A stretch of DNA of 64,000 bases from Desulfobacterales bacterium (GTDB taxonomy: Bacteria; Desulfobacterota; Desulfobacteria; Desulfobacterales; Desulfosalsimonadaceae). A program made the translations under genes and the position numbers. Below are positions 50,277 through 57,726 of this stretch, piece after piece. Where the stretch lies: NCBI GenBank assembly GCA_034520365.1, contig JAXHNP010000006.1, forward strand, positions 365,001-429,000, given 5' to 3'. Position 1 is the stretch's first letter. The number at the start of each line of letters is the position of its first letter. The notes below the pieces were generated by a model. The model saw nothing but the letters and a program-made list of their open reading frames with translations. It was not told the DNA's origin and did no database searches.

Positions 50277-50349
50277 TGTCATTTCGAGCGGCAGCGAGAA
50301 ATCTTTTAATAAGCAAGATTCCTCGTCGCTATCGCTTCTCGGAATGACA
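50277..50349. repeat. Dispersed palindrome (REP-like), copy A
   Basis: TGTCATTTCGAGCGGCAGCG ... to GGAATGACA: two arms meeting around AAGATT, located in the 181-base gap between the YeeE and ArsP genes, inside the operon. Related copies are at 54249, 54951 and 63909. Confidence 0.8.
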
Positions 50350-50382
50350 GCAGCGGAAAATTTTTAAGTTAAAACATCGAAA

Positions 50383-51618
50383 TCATACAAACAGCCACCC
50401 GTAAATCAGCCCGCACACCGTGGAAAACGCGATCACGATGGCGATGTAGGTCGCGGTTTTTTTCGTGCCCAGGATACCGCGGATGACCAGCATGTTGGGC
50501 AGCGACACCGCAGGACCCGCCAAAAGCAGGGCCAGCGCCGGGCCCTTGCCCATTCCGGAGCCCATCAGGCTTTGCAGAATCGGCACCTCGGTCAGGGTGG
50601 CAAAGTACATGAAGGCCGCGGAGATAGAGGCGAAAAAGCAGGTCCACACCGGCCAGATCACCGAAATCAGGTCGTGTGCCGCCCCCTGACCCATGCCGGT
50701 GAGGGCGAAAAACTGTGCCGGGCTGTTGCCCACGATGGCTTCCACGTATTTGGACGGGATAATGGCATCATGGGTGGGCCGGCCCAGGAAAAACCCGGCA
50801 AACATCACCCCGGCAAACAAAAGGGGCATGATCATCAGGGTGTAGTTATAGGTTTCGCCGACCCATTCTTTGAGCTCGTCTTTTTGGAACCAGCGCCACA
50901 GCACCGGCGCCAGCAGCACCAGCGAGATGCCGGCGATATACCAGCGGATGGCATAAATCGTTGCCCAGAAGCCCTCCTCCGATGCCGGCTTGCCCCAGTT
51001 GGCAAATACCAGGAAGATCACCATCAGGCCGAAAAAGATCAGATCCTGCCACAGCCGGCGCGGCATTTCTTCTTCCGGCATCTGCATGGCGCCGGTCTGC
51101 CGCTGCCGCTCTTCCTTTCGGTATATGCCGGCCATGGAAAGGCCGATGACAATGGCGAAAATAATGGCCCCGATGGCCCGGGCCAGGCCCATTTCCAATC
51201 CCAGCACCCGGGCGGTTAAGATAATGGCCAGCACGTTGATGGCCGGGCCGGAATACAGAAAGGCAATGGCCGGTCCGATGCCGGCGCCGCGCTGGTAGAT
51301 GCTGGCAAAAAGCGGCAGCACCGTGCACGAGCAGACCGCCAGGATGGTTCCCGATACCGAGGCCACGCCGTAGGACAGGATTTTTTTGGCCTCCGCCCCG
51401 AAATACTTGACCACCGCGGCCTGGGAAATAAAGACGGCAACGCCGCCGGCGATGAAAAACGCCGGCACCAGACACAGTATCACGTGCTGCTGGGCGTATT
51501 CCCGGAGCATCAAAAATGCTTCCAGGATGGCCATTTTGACCCGGGGATGGGAAAAGGGGACAAAATAGGCAAACAGGAAAAACAGAATCAAATACAGGAA
51601 TTTTCTTTTGTCAGTCAT
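50383..51618 (-). CDS. arsP: ArsP/YraQ-type (DUF318) permease
   Basis: A 411-residue permease with eight to ten helices. SGTILAVCSCTVLPLFASIY carries the cysteine pair typical of ArsP-like permeases; YSGPAINVLAIILTARVLGL and the C-terminal LLLAGPAVSLPNMLVIRGIL are the two family repeats. ArsP exports trivalent organoarsenicals; homologues may handle other soft metals. I start at 51618 with GAGGA upstream. It is the first structural gene after ArsR. Confidence 0.8.
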   Translation of the reverse strand: MTDKRKFLYLILFFLFAYFVPFSHPRVKMAILEAFLMLREYAQQHVILCLVPAFFIAGGVAVFISQAAVVKYFGAEAKKILSYGVASVSGTILAVCSCTVLPLFASIYQRGAGIGPAIAFLYSGPAINVLAIILTARVLGLEMGLARAIGAIIFAIVIGLSMAGIYRKEERQRQTGAMQMPEEEMPRRLWQDLIFFGLMVIFLVFANWGKPASEEGFWATIYAIRWYIAGISLVLLAPVLWRWFQKDELKEWVGETYNYTLMIMPLLFAGVMFAGFFLGRPTHDAIIPSKYVEAIVGNSPAQFFALTGMGQGAAHDLISVIWPVWTCFFASISAAFMYFATLTEVPILQSLMGSGMGKGPALALLLAGPAVSLPNMLVIRGILGTKKTATYIAIVIAFSTVCGLIYGWLFV

Positions 51619-51682
51619 AGGGGTTCCTCTTGTATATGAGTAATTAGCAACATTTCGGTACAAAAATATAATGGGCAAAAAA

Positions 51683-52045
51683 TTATTTGCGGCAGATGGT
51701 ATCCCGCCGGACTTCCGGCAGCCGCTGCGTAATCTCAGAAACATGCGGATCATCTTCCAGCCACTCATTCAAGTGGGCGAGAATCGTTCGGGCATAAGTG
51801 CTGTCCCCTCCGTCCGCCAGCCGGTAATTGACCCACAGGCCGTCCTTCTGAAATGTCGCAAGTCCTGCGTCTTCCAATATTTTTAGATGTTTACTGGCGG
51901 TTGACTGGGCAATGCCCAGGGCTTCCTGGATTTCGCACACACACATCATCCGGCGCTGAAGCATCTTCAGGATCTTGACCCGGCTGGGGTCGGATAACGC
52001 CTTCATGATTTTAATAAACTGCTTCACTGCGCAATTCCTTGTCAT
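51683..52045 (-). CDS. arsR: ArsR-family arsenic-responsive repressor
   Basis: A 120-residue repressor: IKIMKALSDPSRVKILKMLQ, MMCVCEIQEALGIAQSTASK with the CVC metalloid site, and FQKDGLWVNYRLADGG. It heads the 13-gene operon down to 42454. A palindrome covering its start codon (52043-52070) is a probable operator. It differs from the ArsR at 13449 in wing and C-terminus. Confidence 0.9.
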   Translation of the reverse strand: MTRNCAVKQFIKIMKALSDPSRVKILKMLQRRMMCVCEIQEALGIAQSTASKHLKILEDAGLATFQKDGLWVNYRLADGGDSTYARTILAHLNEWLEDDPHVSEITQRLPEVRRDTICRK

Positions 52046-52070
52046 TATATCGTTAAATCGGAATATAGTG
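52043..52070. promoter_or_regulatory. Candidate ArsR operator
   Basis: CATTATAT (52043-52050) and ATATAGTG (52063-52070) are inverted with one mismatch and enclose CGTTAAATCGGA. The left arm includes the arsR start codon. This layout would let ArsR block its own operon. Confidence 0.5.
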
Positions 52071-52158
52071 TTTCATTTTGTGGGTGTCAAGGCGTCTTTT
52101 TTATTTCCACGGCTAATTTGTTCTAACCGCAAAATCCATACCCCCGGTCCTGTTAACG

Positions 52159-52611
52159 CTAAGGTTGGGATTCGTTTTCTTCGCTAGCGGGATCGAAATC
52201 GGGATCGAAATCGCTATCGGGATCGAAATCGATGCTGTAGACTTCCTGATCCTCTCGAACTTGGTATCCTCTTCCGCCGAGACGGCTGAGCATCGCGGCC
52301 ATACGGTCGGGTTCATCCTTGCGGTTCCGGCTTTCCATCTTGTCCAGCGCCTTGCCGACAACCAGCACATCTTGAATCGCCGCGCACTCAAGCGCGGAGC
52401 CACGAGCGATTTCGAAATAACGCCTTCGGTCGGCTTCCGCGGTCTTGCCATTACCTTCGGCGATATTGAGCGGTATCGACTGGCTGGCCCGAAGCCATTG
52501 ATCCCGGGCGGGCCGATAAACTCCGTTCAGGCTGTCGGCCTTCTCGTAAACCCATGCAACGTAGCCTATTGAAAGGCGATAGACGTCCAGTTTTTCGCGT
52601 CCAAGGGTCAT
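52159..52611 (-). CDS. Four-helix-bundle (S23/23S rRNA intervening-sequence type) protein
   Basis: A 150-residue protein. LDVYRLSIGYVAWVYEKADS, DQWLRASQSIPLNIAEGNGK and YFEIARGSALECAAIQDVLV are the S23 family pattern, a small helical bundle of unknown action often carried on mobile insertions. The C-terminus FDPDSDFDPDFDP is encoded by the hexamer repeat array (52188-52233). Inverted hexamers also precede the gene (52615-52653), so gene plus arrays look like one transposed unit. Confidence 0.8.
   Translation of the reverse strand: MTLGREKLDVYRLSIGYVAWVYEKADSLNGVYRPARDQWLRASQSIPLNIAEGNGKTAEADRRRYFEIARGSALECAAIQDVLVVGKALDKMESRNRKDEPDRMAAMLSRLGGRGYQVREDQEVYSIDFDPDSDFDPDFDPASEENESQP
52188..52233. 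repeat. Hexamer array within S23 gene 3' end
   Basis: Repeats of GATCGAAATCGG/GATCGAAATCGC code for the Asp-Phe-Asp-Pro tail of the S23 protein. Confidence 0.8.
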
Positions 52612-52614
52612 ATT

Positions 52615-52653
52615 TTTTCGATTTCGATCCCGATAGCGATAGCGATTTCGATT
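52615..52653. repeat. Inverted hexamer array upstream of S23 gene
   Basis: TTCGATTTCGATCCCGATAG and following hexamers are the inverse of the array at 52188-52233, giving the S23 gene flanking inverted repeats. Confidence 0.75.
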
Positions 52654-52694
52654 TGGATACAGAACAAATTAGCCCTGTTTTATTTCCGCCAGCA

Positions 52695-52745
52695 TTGACA
52701 AAAGACCTGTTTTTGGACTATATTTAGTCATACCTAAATTTAGGT
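52695..52745 (+). promoter_or_regulatory. Promoter and operator of the toxin-antitoxin pair
   Basis: TTGACA (52695-52700) and TATATT (52719-52724) are 18 bases apart. Just downstream is the perfect 14-base palindrome ACCTAAATTTAGGT (52732-52745), overlapping the expected transcription start and suited to autorepression by the antitoxin or the toxin-antitoxin complex. Confidence 0.7.
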
Positions 52746-52771
52746 CATATTTATTAATGGGGGGTATTTCC

Positions 52772-53047
52772 ATGAAAGTCGCAGACCAGATTAAACCAAT
52801 TAGCTACCTGAAAGCCCATGCGGCGGAAATTATAAAAAAAATGGGCGAACACCGGGAACCCCTAATCATCACCCAGAATGGGGAAGCCAAAGTGGTGCTT
52901 CAGGACATTGAAAGCTATGAGCAAACCCGGCAGACAATGGCGTTGTTGAAAATGCTGGCCTTGGGCATGGATCAGATTGAAGCCGGAAAGGTTCAACCCG
53001 CTGATGATGTGGTTAAGCGCTTGCGCGAGCAGCCAAAGGATCAGTAA
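52772..53047 (+). CDS. Phd/YefM-family antitoxin
   Basis: A 91-residue protein: MKVADQIKPISYLKAHAAEI forms the DNA-binding part, then PLIITQNGEAKVVLQDIESY is the Phd/YefM core. The C-terminal part probably wraps the toxin. I start at ATG 52772 with GGGGGG upstream; the ATG at 52757 lacks a site. The stop overlaps the toxin start (TAATG). Confidence 0.88.
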   Translation: MKVADQIKPISYLKAHAAEIIKKMGEHREPLIITQNGEAKVVLQDIESYEQTRQTMALLKMLALGMDQIEAGKVQPADDVVKRLREQPKDQ

Positions 53048-53376
53048 TGCCTTTTACGATCCTGTTGACAGATGATGCGGCCCGGGATCTTGAAGACCTT
53101 TATAATTATATTGTTTTGTATGACAGTCTACAGAAAGCGGATTATGTCTTAACCCAGATTGAAAAGGCCTTTTCCAGCCTGTCTGACCTTCCCGAGCGGG
53201 GCCTCTCCCCCCAGGAATTGACGGCTTTGGGAATTCGGGCGTATCGGGAGATTTTTTTCAAGCCCTATCGAATTATTTATCGCATTATTGATCAGACCGT
53301 CTATGTCATGCTGATTGCCGACGGCCGACGGGATATGCAGTCCCTATTGGAACGACGACTGCTGGGCGGAACCTAA
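53047..53376 (+). CDS. RelE/ParE-family toxin
   Basis: A 109-residue toxin: ILLTDDAARDLEDLYNYIVL, ERGLSPQELTALGIRAYREI and KPYRIIYRIIDQTVYVMLIA match the RelE/ParE superfamily. RelE members cut mRNA on ribosomes, ParE members poison gyrase; the sequence does not settle which. It is translationally coupled to the antitoxin. Confidence 0.88.
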   Translation: MPFTILLTDDAARDLEDLYNYIVLYDSLQKADYVLTQIEKAFSSLSDLPERGLSPQELTALGIRAYREIFFKPYRIIYRIIDQTVYVMLIADGRRDMQSLLERRLLGGT

Positions 53377-53384
53377 GGAAAGTA

Positions 53385-54188
53385 TTAACTGCTTTGATAA
53401 TAGGCCATGGCTTCGGGCATCAATTTTTTGATCTGCTCGATCCGTTTTTTGTCCGCCGGATGGGTGCTTAAAAATTCCGGAGGGGATTTGCCGCCCTTCT
53501 TTGCCGCCATGCGCTGCCAGAAATCCGCGGCCTCCCGCGGGTCATAGCCGGCCATGGCCATGAAAATAAGCCCCAAATGATCCGCCTCGGATTCATGCAG
53601 GCGGCTGTATGGCAGGATGACGCCCACCTGGGCGCCCAGGCCGAAGGCCATCATCCAGAGCTGTTGAGTCTGGGCAGGCTTATCCTTCATGGCCTGGGCC
53701 AGGGCAACCGTTCCGAACTGGGCCAGCATGGCCTGGCTCATGCGTTCATTGCCATGTCTTGCCACGGCATGGGCGATTTCATGGCCCATGACCACCGCCA
53801 GCCCGGTTTCATTCTGGGCCACCGGCAGAAGGCCTTCATAAACGACCACCTTGCCCCCGGGCATGGCCCAGGCATTGACCTGATCGTTTTCCACAAGGTT
53901 GAACTCCCAGTCATAGTTGGCCAGCCGATCGGCCTGGCCCTGCTCGGCAAAGTACTGCGCCACCGCCTCTTGAATGCGCCGGCCCACGCGTTTGACCATT
54001 CGGGTTTTTTCCGGGTCATCGCTTAACTTGTTTTCCTTGAGGAACTGATCATACTGCTGGAAACTCATGGAGAGCATGGACGCGGACGGCACCAGGGTCA
54101 GCTGCCGCCTTTCGGTAATCGGCACCGAGGCGCAGGCGGCCAGCACCAGAATGACAACGGTAACGAAGATAAATTTTAATCTATACAT
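53385..54188 (-). CDS. M48-family zinc metalloprotease, lipoprotein
   Basis: A 267-residue protein with a lipoprotein signal (FVTVVILVLAAC). The catalytic motif VVMGHEIAHAVARHGNERMS has HExxH, the third ligand is in SRLHESEADHLGLIFMA, and LSTHPADKKRIEQIKKLMPE is the typical end. It resembles LoiP/YcaL-type periplasmic proteases that remove misfolded outer-membrane proteins. It is convergent with the toxin gene. Confidence 0.9.
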   Translation of the reverse strand: MYRLKFIFVTVVILVLAACASVPITERRQLTLVPSASMLSMSFQQYDQFLKENKLSDDPEKTRMVKRVGRRIQEAVAQYFAEQGQADRLANYDWEFNLVENDQVNAWAMPGGKVVVYEGLLPVAQNETGLAVVMGHEIAHAVARHGNERMSQAMLAQFGTVALAQAMKDKPAQTQQLWMMAFGLGAQVGVILPYSRLHESEADHLGLIFMAMAGYDPREAADFWQRMAAKKGGKSPPEFLSTHPADKKRIEQIKKLMPEAMAYYQSS

Positions 54189-54248
54189 AATGAGTAATTA
54201 ACCCATGTCATTAACTTAAATCTAAATTTAGGTTGAATTTTCCGCTGA

Positions 54249-54320
54249 TGTCATTCCGAGGAGCGACAGCGACGAGGAATCTTAAGCGTAAGATTTCTCG
54301 CTGCCGCTCGATAAATGACA
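54249..54320. repeat. Dispersed palindrome (REP-like), copy B
   Basis: TGTCATTCCGAGGAGCGACA ... TAAATGACA, upstream of the M48 gene. Its arms match copy A in the opposite order. Confidence 0.8.
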
Positions 54321-54373
54321 ATCGAACCCTTTTGCGGTCTTAAGTGAATGTCATTTAGCAATATAGGGCCGGC

Positions 54374-54790
54374 TTAGCCTTTGGCCGCCATTTCATACGC
54401 TTCATCCAGGCGCTTGGCGGCATAGGCGACTTCTGATGCCTCATATTCATAAATGTCAAAACAGTGGGCATCCTCGCCGAGCAGCCCTTCGGGCACCATA
54501 TCGCCTTTTTCTTCCGGGTCATTGATCATTTCACCGAAAAAACAGACAGACAGCCAGCGCGGGTCATCCTCGATCACATCGACCATGCCGAAGAGCAGCC
54601 GGGCGGTTTGGTTGGGGTGACTGGCCCGCAGGGAGTAGGTCAAACCTTCCCGGGGAATGAACTCAAGATTGATCGGATCTTTTTTTTTCAAATGGGCCAG
54701 TAACTCCAAAAATGCGTTTTTTGCCTGATTGGGCGAATCGGTCCACTGGTTTAAGAATGCATCCAGTTCGGAAATCTCCGTGTCAGTCAT
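54374..54790 (-). CDS. Hypothetical acidic protein (138 aa)
   Basis: A soluble acidic protein beginning MTDTEISELDAFLNQWTDSP and including LTYSLRASHPNQTARLLFGM, VCFFGEMINDPEEKGDMVPE and HCFDIYEYEASEVAYAAKRL. No signal or membrane segment. The family is not one I can name. GGAGCGCAACCC precedes the ATG. It is a single gene between two REP-like palindromes. Confidence 0.65.
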   Translation of the reverse strand: MTDTEISELDAFLNQWTDSPNQAKNAFLELLAHLKKKDPINLEFIPREGLTYSLRASHPNQTARLLFGMVDVIEDDPRWLSVCFFGEMINDPEEKGDMVPEGLLGEDAHCFDIYEYEASEVAYAAKRLDEAYEMAAKG

Positions 54791-54950
54791 GGGTTGCGCT
54801 CCTTTTTCAATTTTTTCAGAATATTAAAAATAAAAAATAACTTTTACCACATAATATTCAAGCGGTTCAATGCTTTTAATTGCCTCAAACATTATGGGGT
54901 TTTACCAATAACTTGTTTCTGCTATAAAGATTGACAGACTCGTATATTGG

Positions 54951-55019
54951 CATTCGTGGAGCGACAGTGACAAGGAATAATCTTATTGTAAGGATTTCTC
55001 GCTCCCGTTCGAAATGACA
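54951..55019. repeat. Dispersed palindrome (REP-like), copy C
   Basis: CATTCGTGGAGCGACAGTGA ... GAAATGACA, diverged from copies A and B. With the hairpin at 55058 it fills the gene-free stretch 54791-55113, where I see nothing else. Confidence 0.7.
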
Positions 55020-55057
55020 GTATGGACGGAGTTTGAGCATCTTTTTGAGGGACTTTC

Positions 55058-55089
55058 TGCCAAAATGCCGTTGCAGCGGCATTTTGGCA
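55058..55089. promoter_or_regulatory. Perfect 13-bp hairpin upstream of the surface-repeat protein
   Basis: TGCCAAAATGCCG and CGGCATTTTGGCA surround the loop TTGCAG and end 24 bases before the ATG at 55114. There is no T-run, so it is not a classical terminator. It may stabilise the leader, act as an attenuator or be a protein-binding site. Confidence 0.6.
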
Positions 55090-55113
55090 CATATCGATGA
55101 GTGGAGACAGGAG

Positions 55114-55833
55114 ATGAAAAAAATATTCTTGATCGGCATGTTGTTGGCGGGTCTGTTGTTTGCACCATCAGCGGCGGCTGCCAACTGGAGTCCGCTTCAG
55201 GTGGCCTTGTGGCATCCGGCGCAGCTGGTGCCGGATGACTGGAATGTTTACGGGCTGCGGATGAATTTTTTGTACGGCAAAAATCAGAATGTGTGGGGGC
55301 TGGATTTGGGAGTGGCCAATACCACGGAGAAAAAAGTCCGCGGTTTCCAGGCGGGGCTGATTAACGGCCCCGGCGACCTGGGGGGTATCGGTATCGGGGG
55401 CATCAACTCCACCCGCCGGGTAAACGGGTTTCAGGCCGGGGTGTTCAGCGTGGCCGAAGAGGGGACAAACGGCATGCAGTTCTCCGTGCTGTTCAATCAC
55501 AGTCCCGTGGTCCGGGGCATCCAGCTTCATGCCGGCATTGCCGGCAATTTTTCAGATGACGTGGCCGGCGCCCAGATCGGGGCGGGGCTGCCCACCTTTA
55601 ATCAGGCGGAAACCGTCCGCGGGCTTCAGATCTCGGCCATCGGCGCAAACAATGTGAACCAGTCCATGCGGGGATTTCAGTTCTCCATTTACAATTTTGC
55701 CAAAATCATGTCCGGCGTGCAGCTGGGTATTGTCAATTACGCCGAGGAGATGAAGGGGCTTCAGGTGGGGCTTCTGAATGTGGCCAAGGACAGCCCGATC
55801 CCGTTTCTGCCGATTTTCCAGGTGGGGCTGTAA
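55114..55833 (+). CDS. Exported surface-repeat protein (LA_2272-like)
   Basis: A 239-residue protein with a signal peptide (IFLIGMLLAGLLFAPSAAAA). The rest is built from ~20-residue units such as GFQAGLINGPGDLGGIGIGG, GFQAGVFSVAEEGTNGMQFS and GVQLGIVNYAEEMKGLQVGL, the beta-rich repeat of the LA_2272 surface family. It is likely periplasmic or outer-membrane. ATG 55114 follows GACAGGAG. The next gene begins 2 bases after its stop. Confidence 0.75.
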   Translation: MKKIFLIGMLLAGLLFAPSAAAANWSPLQVALWHPAQLVPDDWNVYGLRMNFLYGKNQNVWGLDLGVANTTEKKVRGFQAGLINGPGDLGGIGIGGINSTRRVNGFQAGVFSVAEEGTNGMQFSVLFNHSPVVRGIQLHAGIAGNFSDDVAGAQIGAGLPTFNQAETVRGLQISAIGANNVNQSMRGFQFSIYNFAKIMSGVQLGIVNYAEEMKGLQVGLLNVAKDSPIPFLPIFQVGL

Positions 55834-55834
55834 A

Positions 55835-57472
55835 ATGAATTTAAGAACCTGCGTCAATCCCTCCGGCGAATTCGTCTACGGCCTGCACAAGCCCGCCTAT
55901 CGGGTGGAAAACCTGCGGGAGAACAATTTTATCCGGCCGCTTGGCTGGTTTAGAAACGGCGAGGCCTGCGACAACCGGGTCAATTTTCCGCCCGGGCAGG
56001 TCGAGGTGCCCAATGCCGATCCGGTCTTTGAGGTGCCGAACCCCTTTCCGTTTAAAGGGGTGACTTATATTCTAAAGCGCTGGGCGGATCAGAATGCCGC
56101 GAATCCGTCAGGCATTTGTCTGCCCAGCGCGCCGCGGACTTCTTTTACAGAGACATTGCAGGACTGGGCGGATCAAAAGGTGGTGGCCGCCAGCGCCATC
56201 TCCGATCTTTTCTGCGATCTTCCGGATTCGGTGAAGCTTGCCATTGCCGAAACGTCAACCGACCCGGCGGATCTGGTCACCCTGGCCGAGCTTTCCTGCC
56301 ATTTCATCCATGACAAAAAGACCGGCCGGCCGGTAGGCCTTCGGTATCAGGCCGATCAAGCCGGGCGCACCCGGCCGGTGATTTACTTTCCGCTCCTTTT
56401 TGAGATGACCGCCAATAACCCCTATCTCCCGGATGATTATAAAGAGGTCATGGTGCTTCGCCCCGGGGTGCAGGGCGACAGCGAAATTGTCGGTGAATTT
56501 CCGGATATGGGCTCGGGCCAGCATGTGTTTGAGTATCTGCGGCAGAACAGCTATATTCCCGGCGGCCACTATGCGGCAAACAACGCCCATGATGCGGTCC
56601 GCTACCGGCTTTCGGATCTGGGCGAGAGAGACATGCGGGCCATGCGCCATCTCTATTACCAGCGCACCTACGTGCGGCTGGCCGGGGAGCTGGGCGTATC
56701 CGTCGAATGCGGGCGCCGGACCCTGTCGGCCCAGGAACTGGAAAGTCTGCGCCGGGATATCGTCAACGCCCTGTCCATTCCGGAAAAGCAGGGGCGCCTC
56801 TCTGCCAGCCGGACCCTATGGGGATGGAATTTCGGGTTTGATTATGCGCCCAGCGGCTACCGGCTTCATGCCTCCCACCAGCAGATCCATCAGCAGTATG
56901 CCATGGTGCCGCAGGAGTTTGAAATCCACGGCGCCGGGGATTCGCATCTAACGCCCTATGCCTGCGGCGATTTGATCGCAGATTTTATTGAAGCCTATCG
57001 CCGGCAGACCGGCACCCGGTTTTTTGACGCCTATATCCAGGCGATCAATAATAATGAACGGATGGATGGCGGGCAAGGGGCGAATAGCCTGATCATCTAT
57101 TCGGATGAAAACATTCTTCTTTTTGTTCCCAAAGCGCAGACCTCCCAGTGGGAGATCCAGCTCATGACGCTTGGGCCGGTGGGCAACATCATTGAGGCGG
57201 ATCAGACGGTGCGGAAATCGCTTGATCACGGCATGCTGCTTGCCGTTCAGGTTTTAGAGGCCATGGGTGCCCGGATGATCACGACCATCGAGTATTCAAA
57301 AGCCATGGATGACCCATCAGACAACCACCAGCGGCTGATTTATGCATTTCTGCCCAGGCTTCCGGAGTCCCCGGGCGCGTTCAGCGAGGCCCAGCTTCGC
57401 TGGATCAACGGCCATTACCCCGAGGATTTTGCCGCCGCCTGCCGGGAGAACATTTCCAAATTGAATTTCTAA
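55835..57472 (+). CDS. Hypothetical protein (545 aa), coupled to the surface-repeat gene
   Basis: A soluble protein without signal peptide or membrane helix, starting MNLRTCVNPSGEFVYGLHKP. It contains histidine clusters, GYRLHASHQQIHQQY and ECGRRTLSAQ, and near the end MITTIEYSKAMDDPSDNHQR. SHQQIHQQ superficially recalls histidine-triad/GalT nucleotidyl-transferases, but the spacing is not right, so I make no functional claim. It begins 2 bases after the previous stop. A long, well-formed frame with normal codon use supports a real gene. Confidence 0.65.
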   Translation: MNLRTCVNPSGEFVYGLHKPAYRVENLRENNFIRPLGWFRNGEACDNRVNFPPGQVEVPNADPVFEVPNPFPFKGVTYILKRWADQNAANPSGICLPSAPRTSFTETLQDWADQKVVAASAISDLFCDLPDSVKLAIAETSTDPADLVTLAELSCHFIHDKKTGRPVGLRYQADQAGRTRPVIYFPLLFEMTANNPYLPDDYKEVMVLRPGVQGDSEIVGEFPDMGSGQHVFEYLRQNSYIPGGHYAANNAHDAVRYRLSDLGERDMRAMRHLYYQRTYVRLAGELGVSVECGRRTLSAQELESLRRDIVNALSIPEKQGRLSASRTLWGWNFGFDYAPSGYRLHASHQQIHQQYAMVPQEFEIHGAGDSHLTPYACGDLIADFIEAYRRQTGTRFFDAYIQAINNNERMDGGQGANSLIIYSDENILLFVPKAQTSQWEIQLMTLGPVGNIIEADQTVRKSLDHGMLLAVQVLEAMGARMITTIEYSKAMDDPSDNHQRLIYAFLPRLPESPGAFSEAQLRWINGHYPEDFAAACRENISKLNF

Positions 57473-57596
57473 ACGTTTTTGAAAACCCGGTGGAGGGGCA
57501 GCCTCTGTCCCCCATCCTGATCAGCTGATCCAGGCAGAAAATCCGAACAAAAAATAGAGGTTTGTCTTTATGTATTTTACATTTTTGTTTTTGTGT

Positions 57597-57703
57597 ATTA
57601 CAAAATTGTAATATCGGCTTTTGGTTTAAATATTTTGAATTTTTATAAAACATTGATTTAATTATTAATTTTTTTTATATACCGGGTTGGCATACCGGTT
57701 GCA
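57597..57703 (+). promoter_or_regulatory. Sigma-54 promoter of the nitrogen-control block, with upstream palindrome
   Basis: TTGGCATACCGGTTGCA matches the -24/-12 consensus with GG at 57689-57690 and GC at 57701-57702, ten bases apart. The imperfect palindrome ATTACAAAATTGTAAT (57597-57612), with arms ATTACAA/TTGTAAT, lies about 75 bases upstream. It differs from TGAAAC-N-GTTTCA and is not a standard NtrC box. The glnD start is 25 bases after the -12 element. Confidence 0.72.
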
Positions 57704-57726
57704 ATGCTATGGGCAACGGAGGAGAG

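Noticed and set aside
52188-52653. Hexamer arrays as a CRISPR-like array
   Set aside because: There are no spacers of regular length; repeats are 6-bp degenerate units and one array is coding.
55835-57472. Histidine-triad/GalT-like nucleotidyltransferase call for the 545-residue protein
   Set aside because: SHQQIHQQ does not have the HxHxH or HPHxQ spacing and no other family motif is seen.
57480-57530. Possible terminator after the 545-residue gene (GGGGCAG...CTGTCCC)
   Set aside because: The stem is short with a mismatch and is not followed by a T-run.
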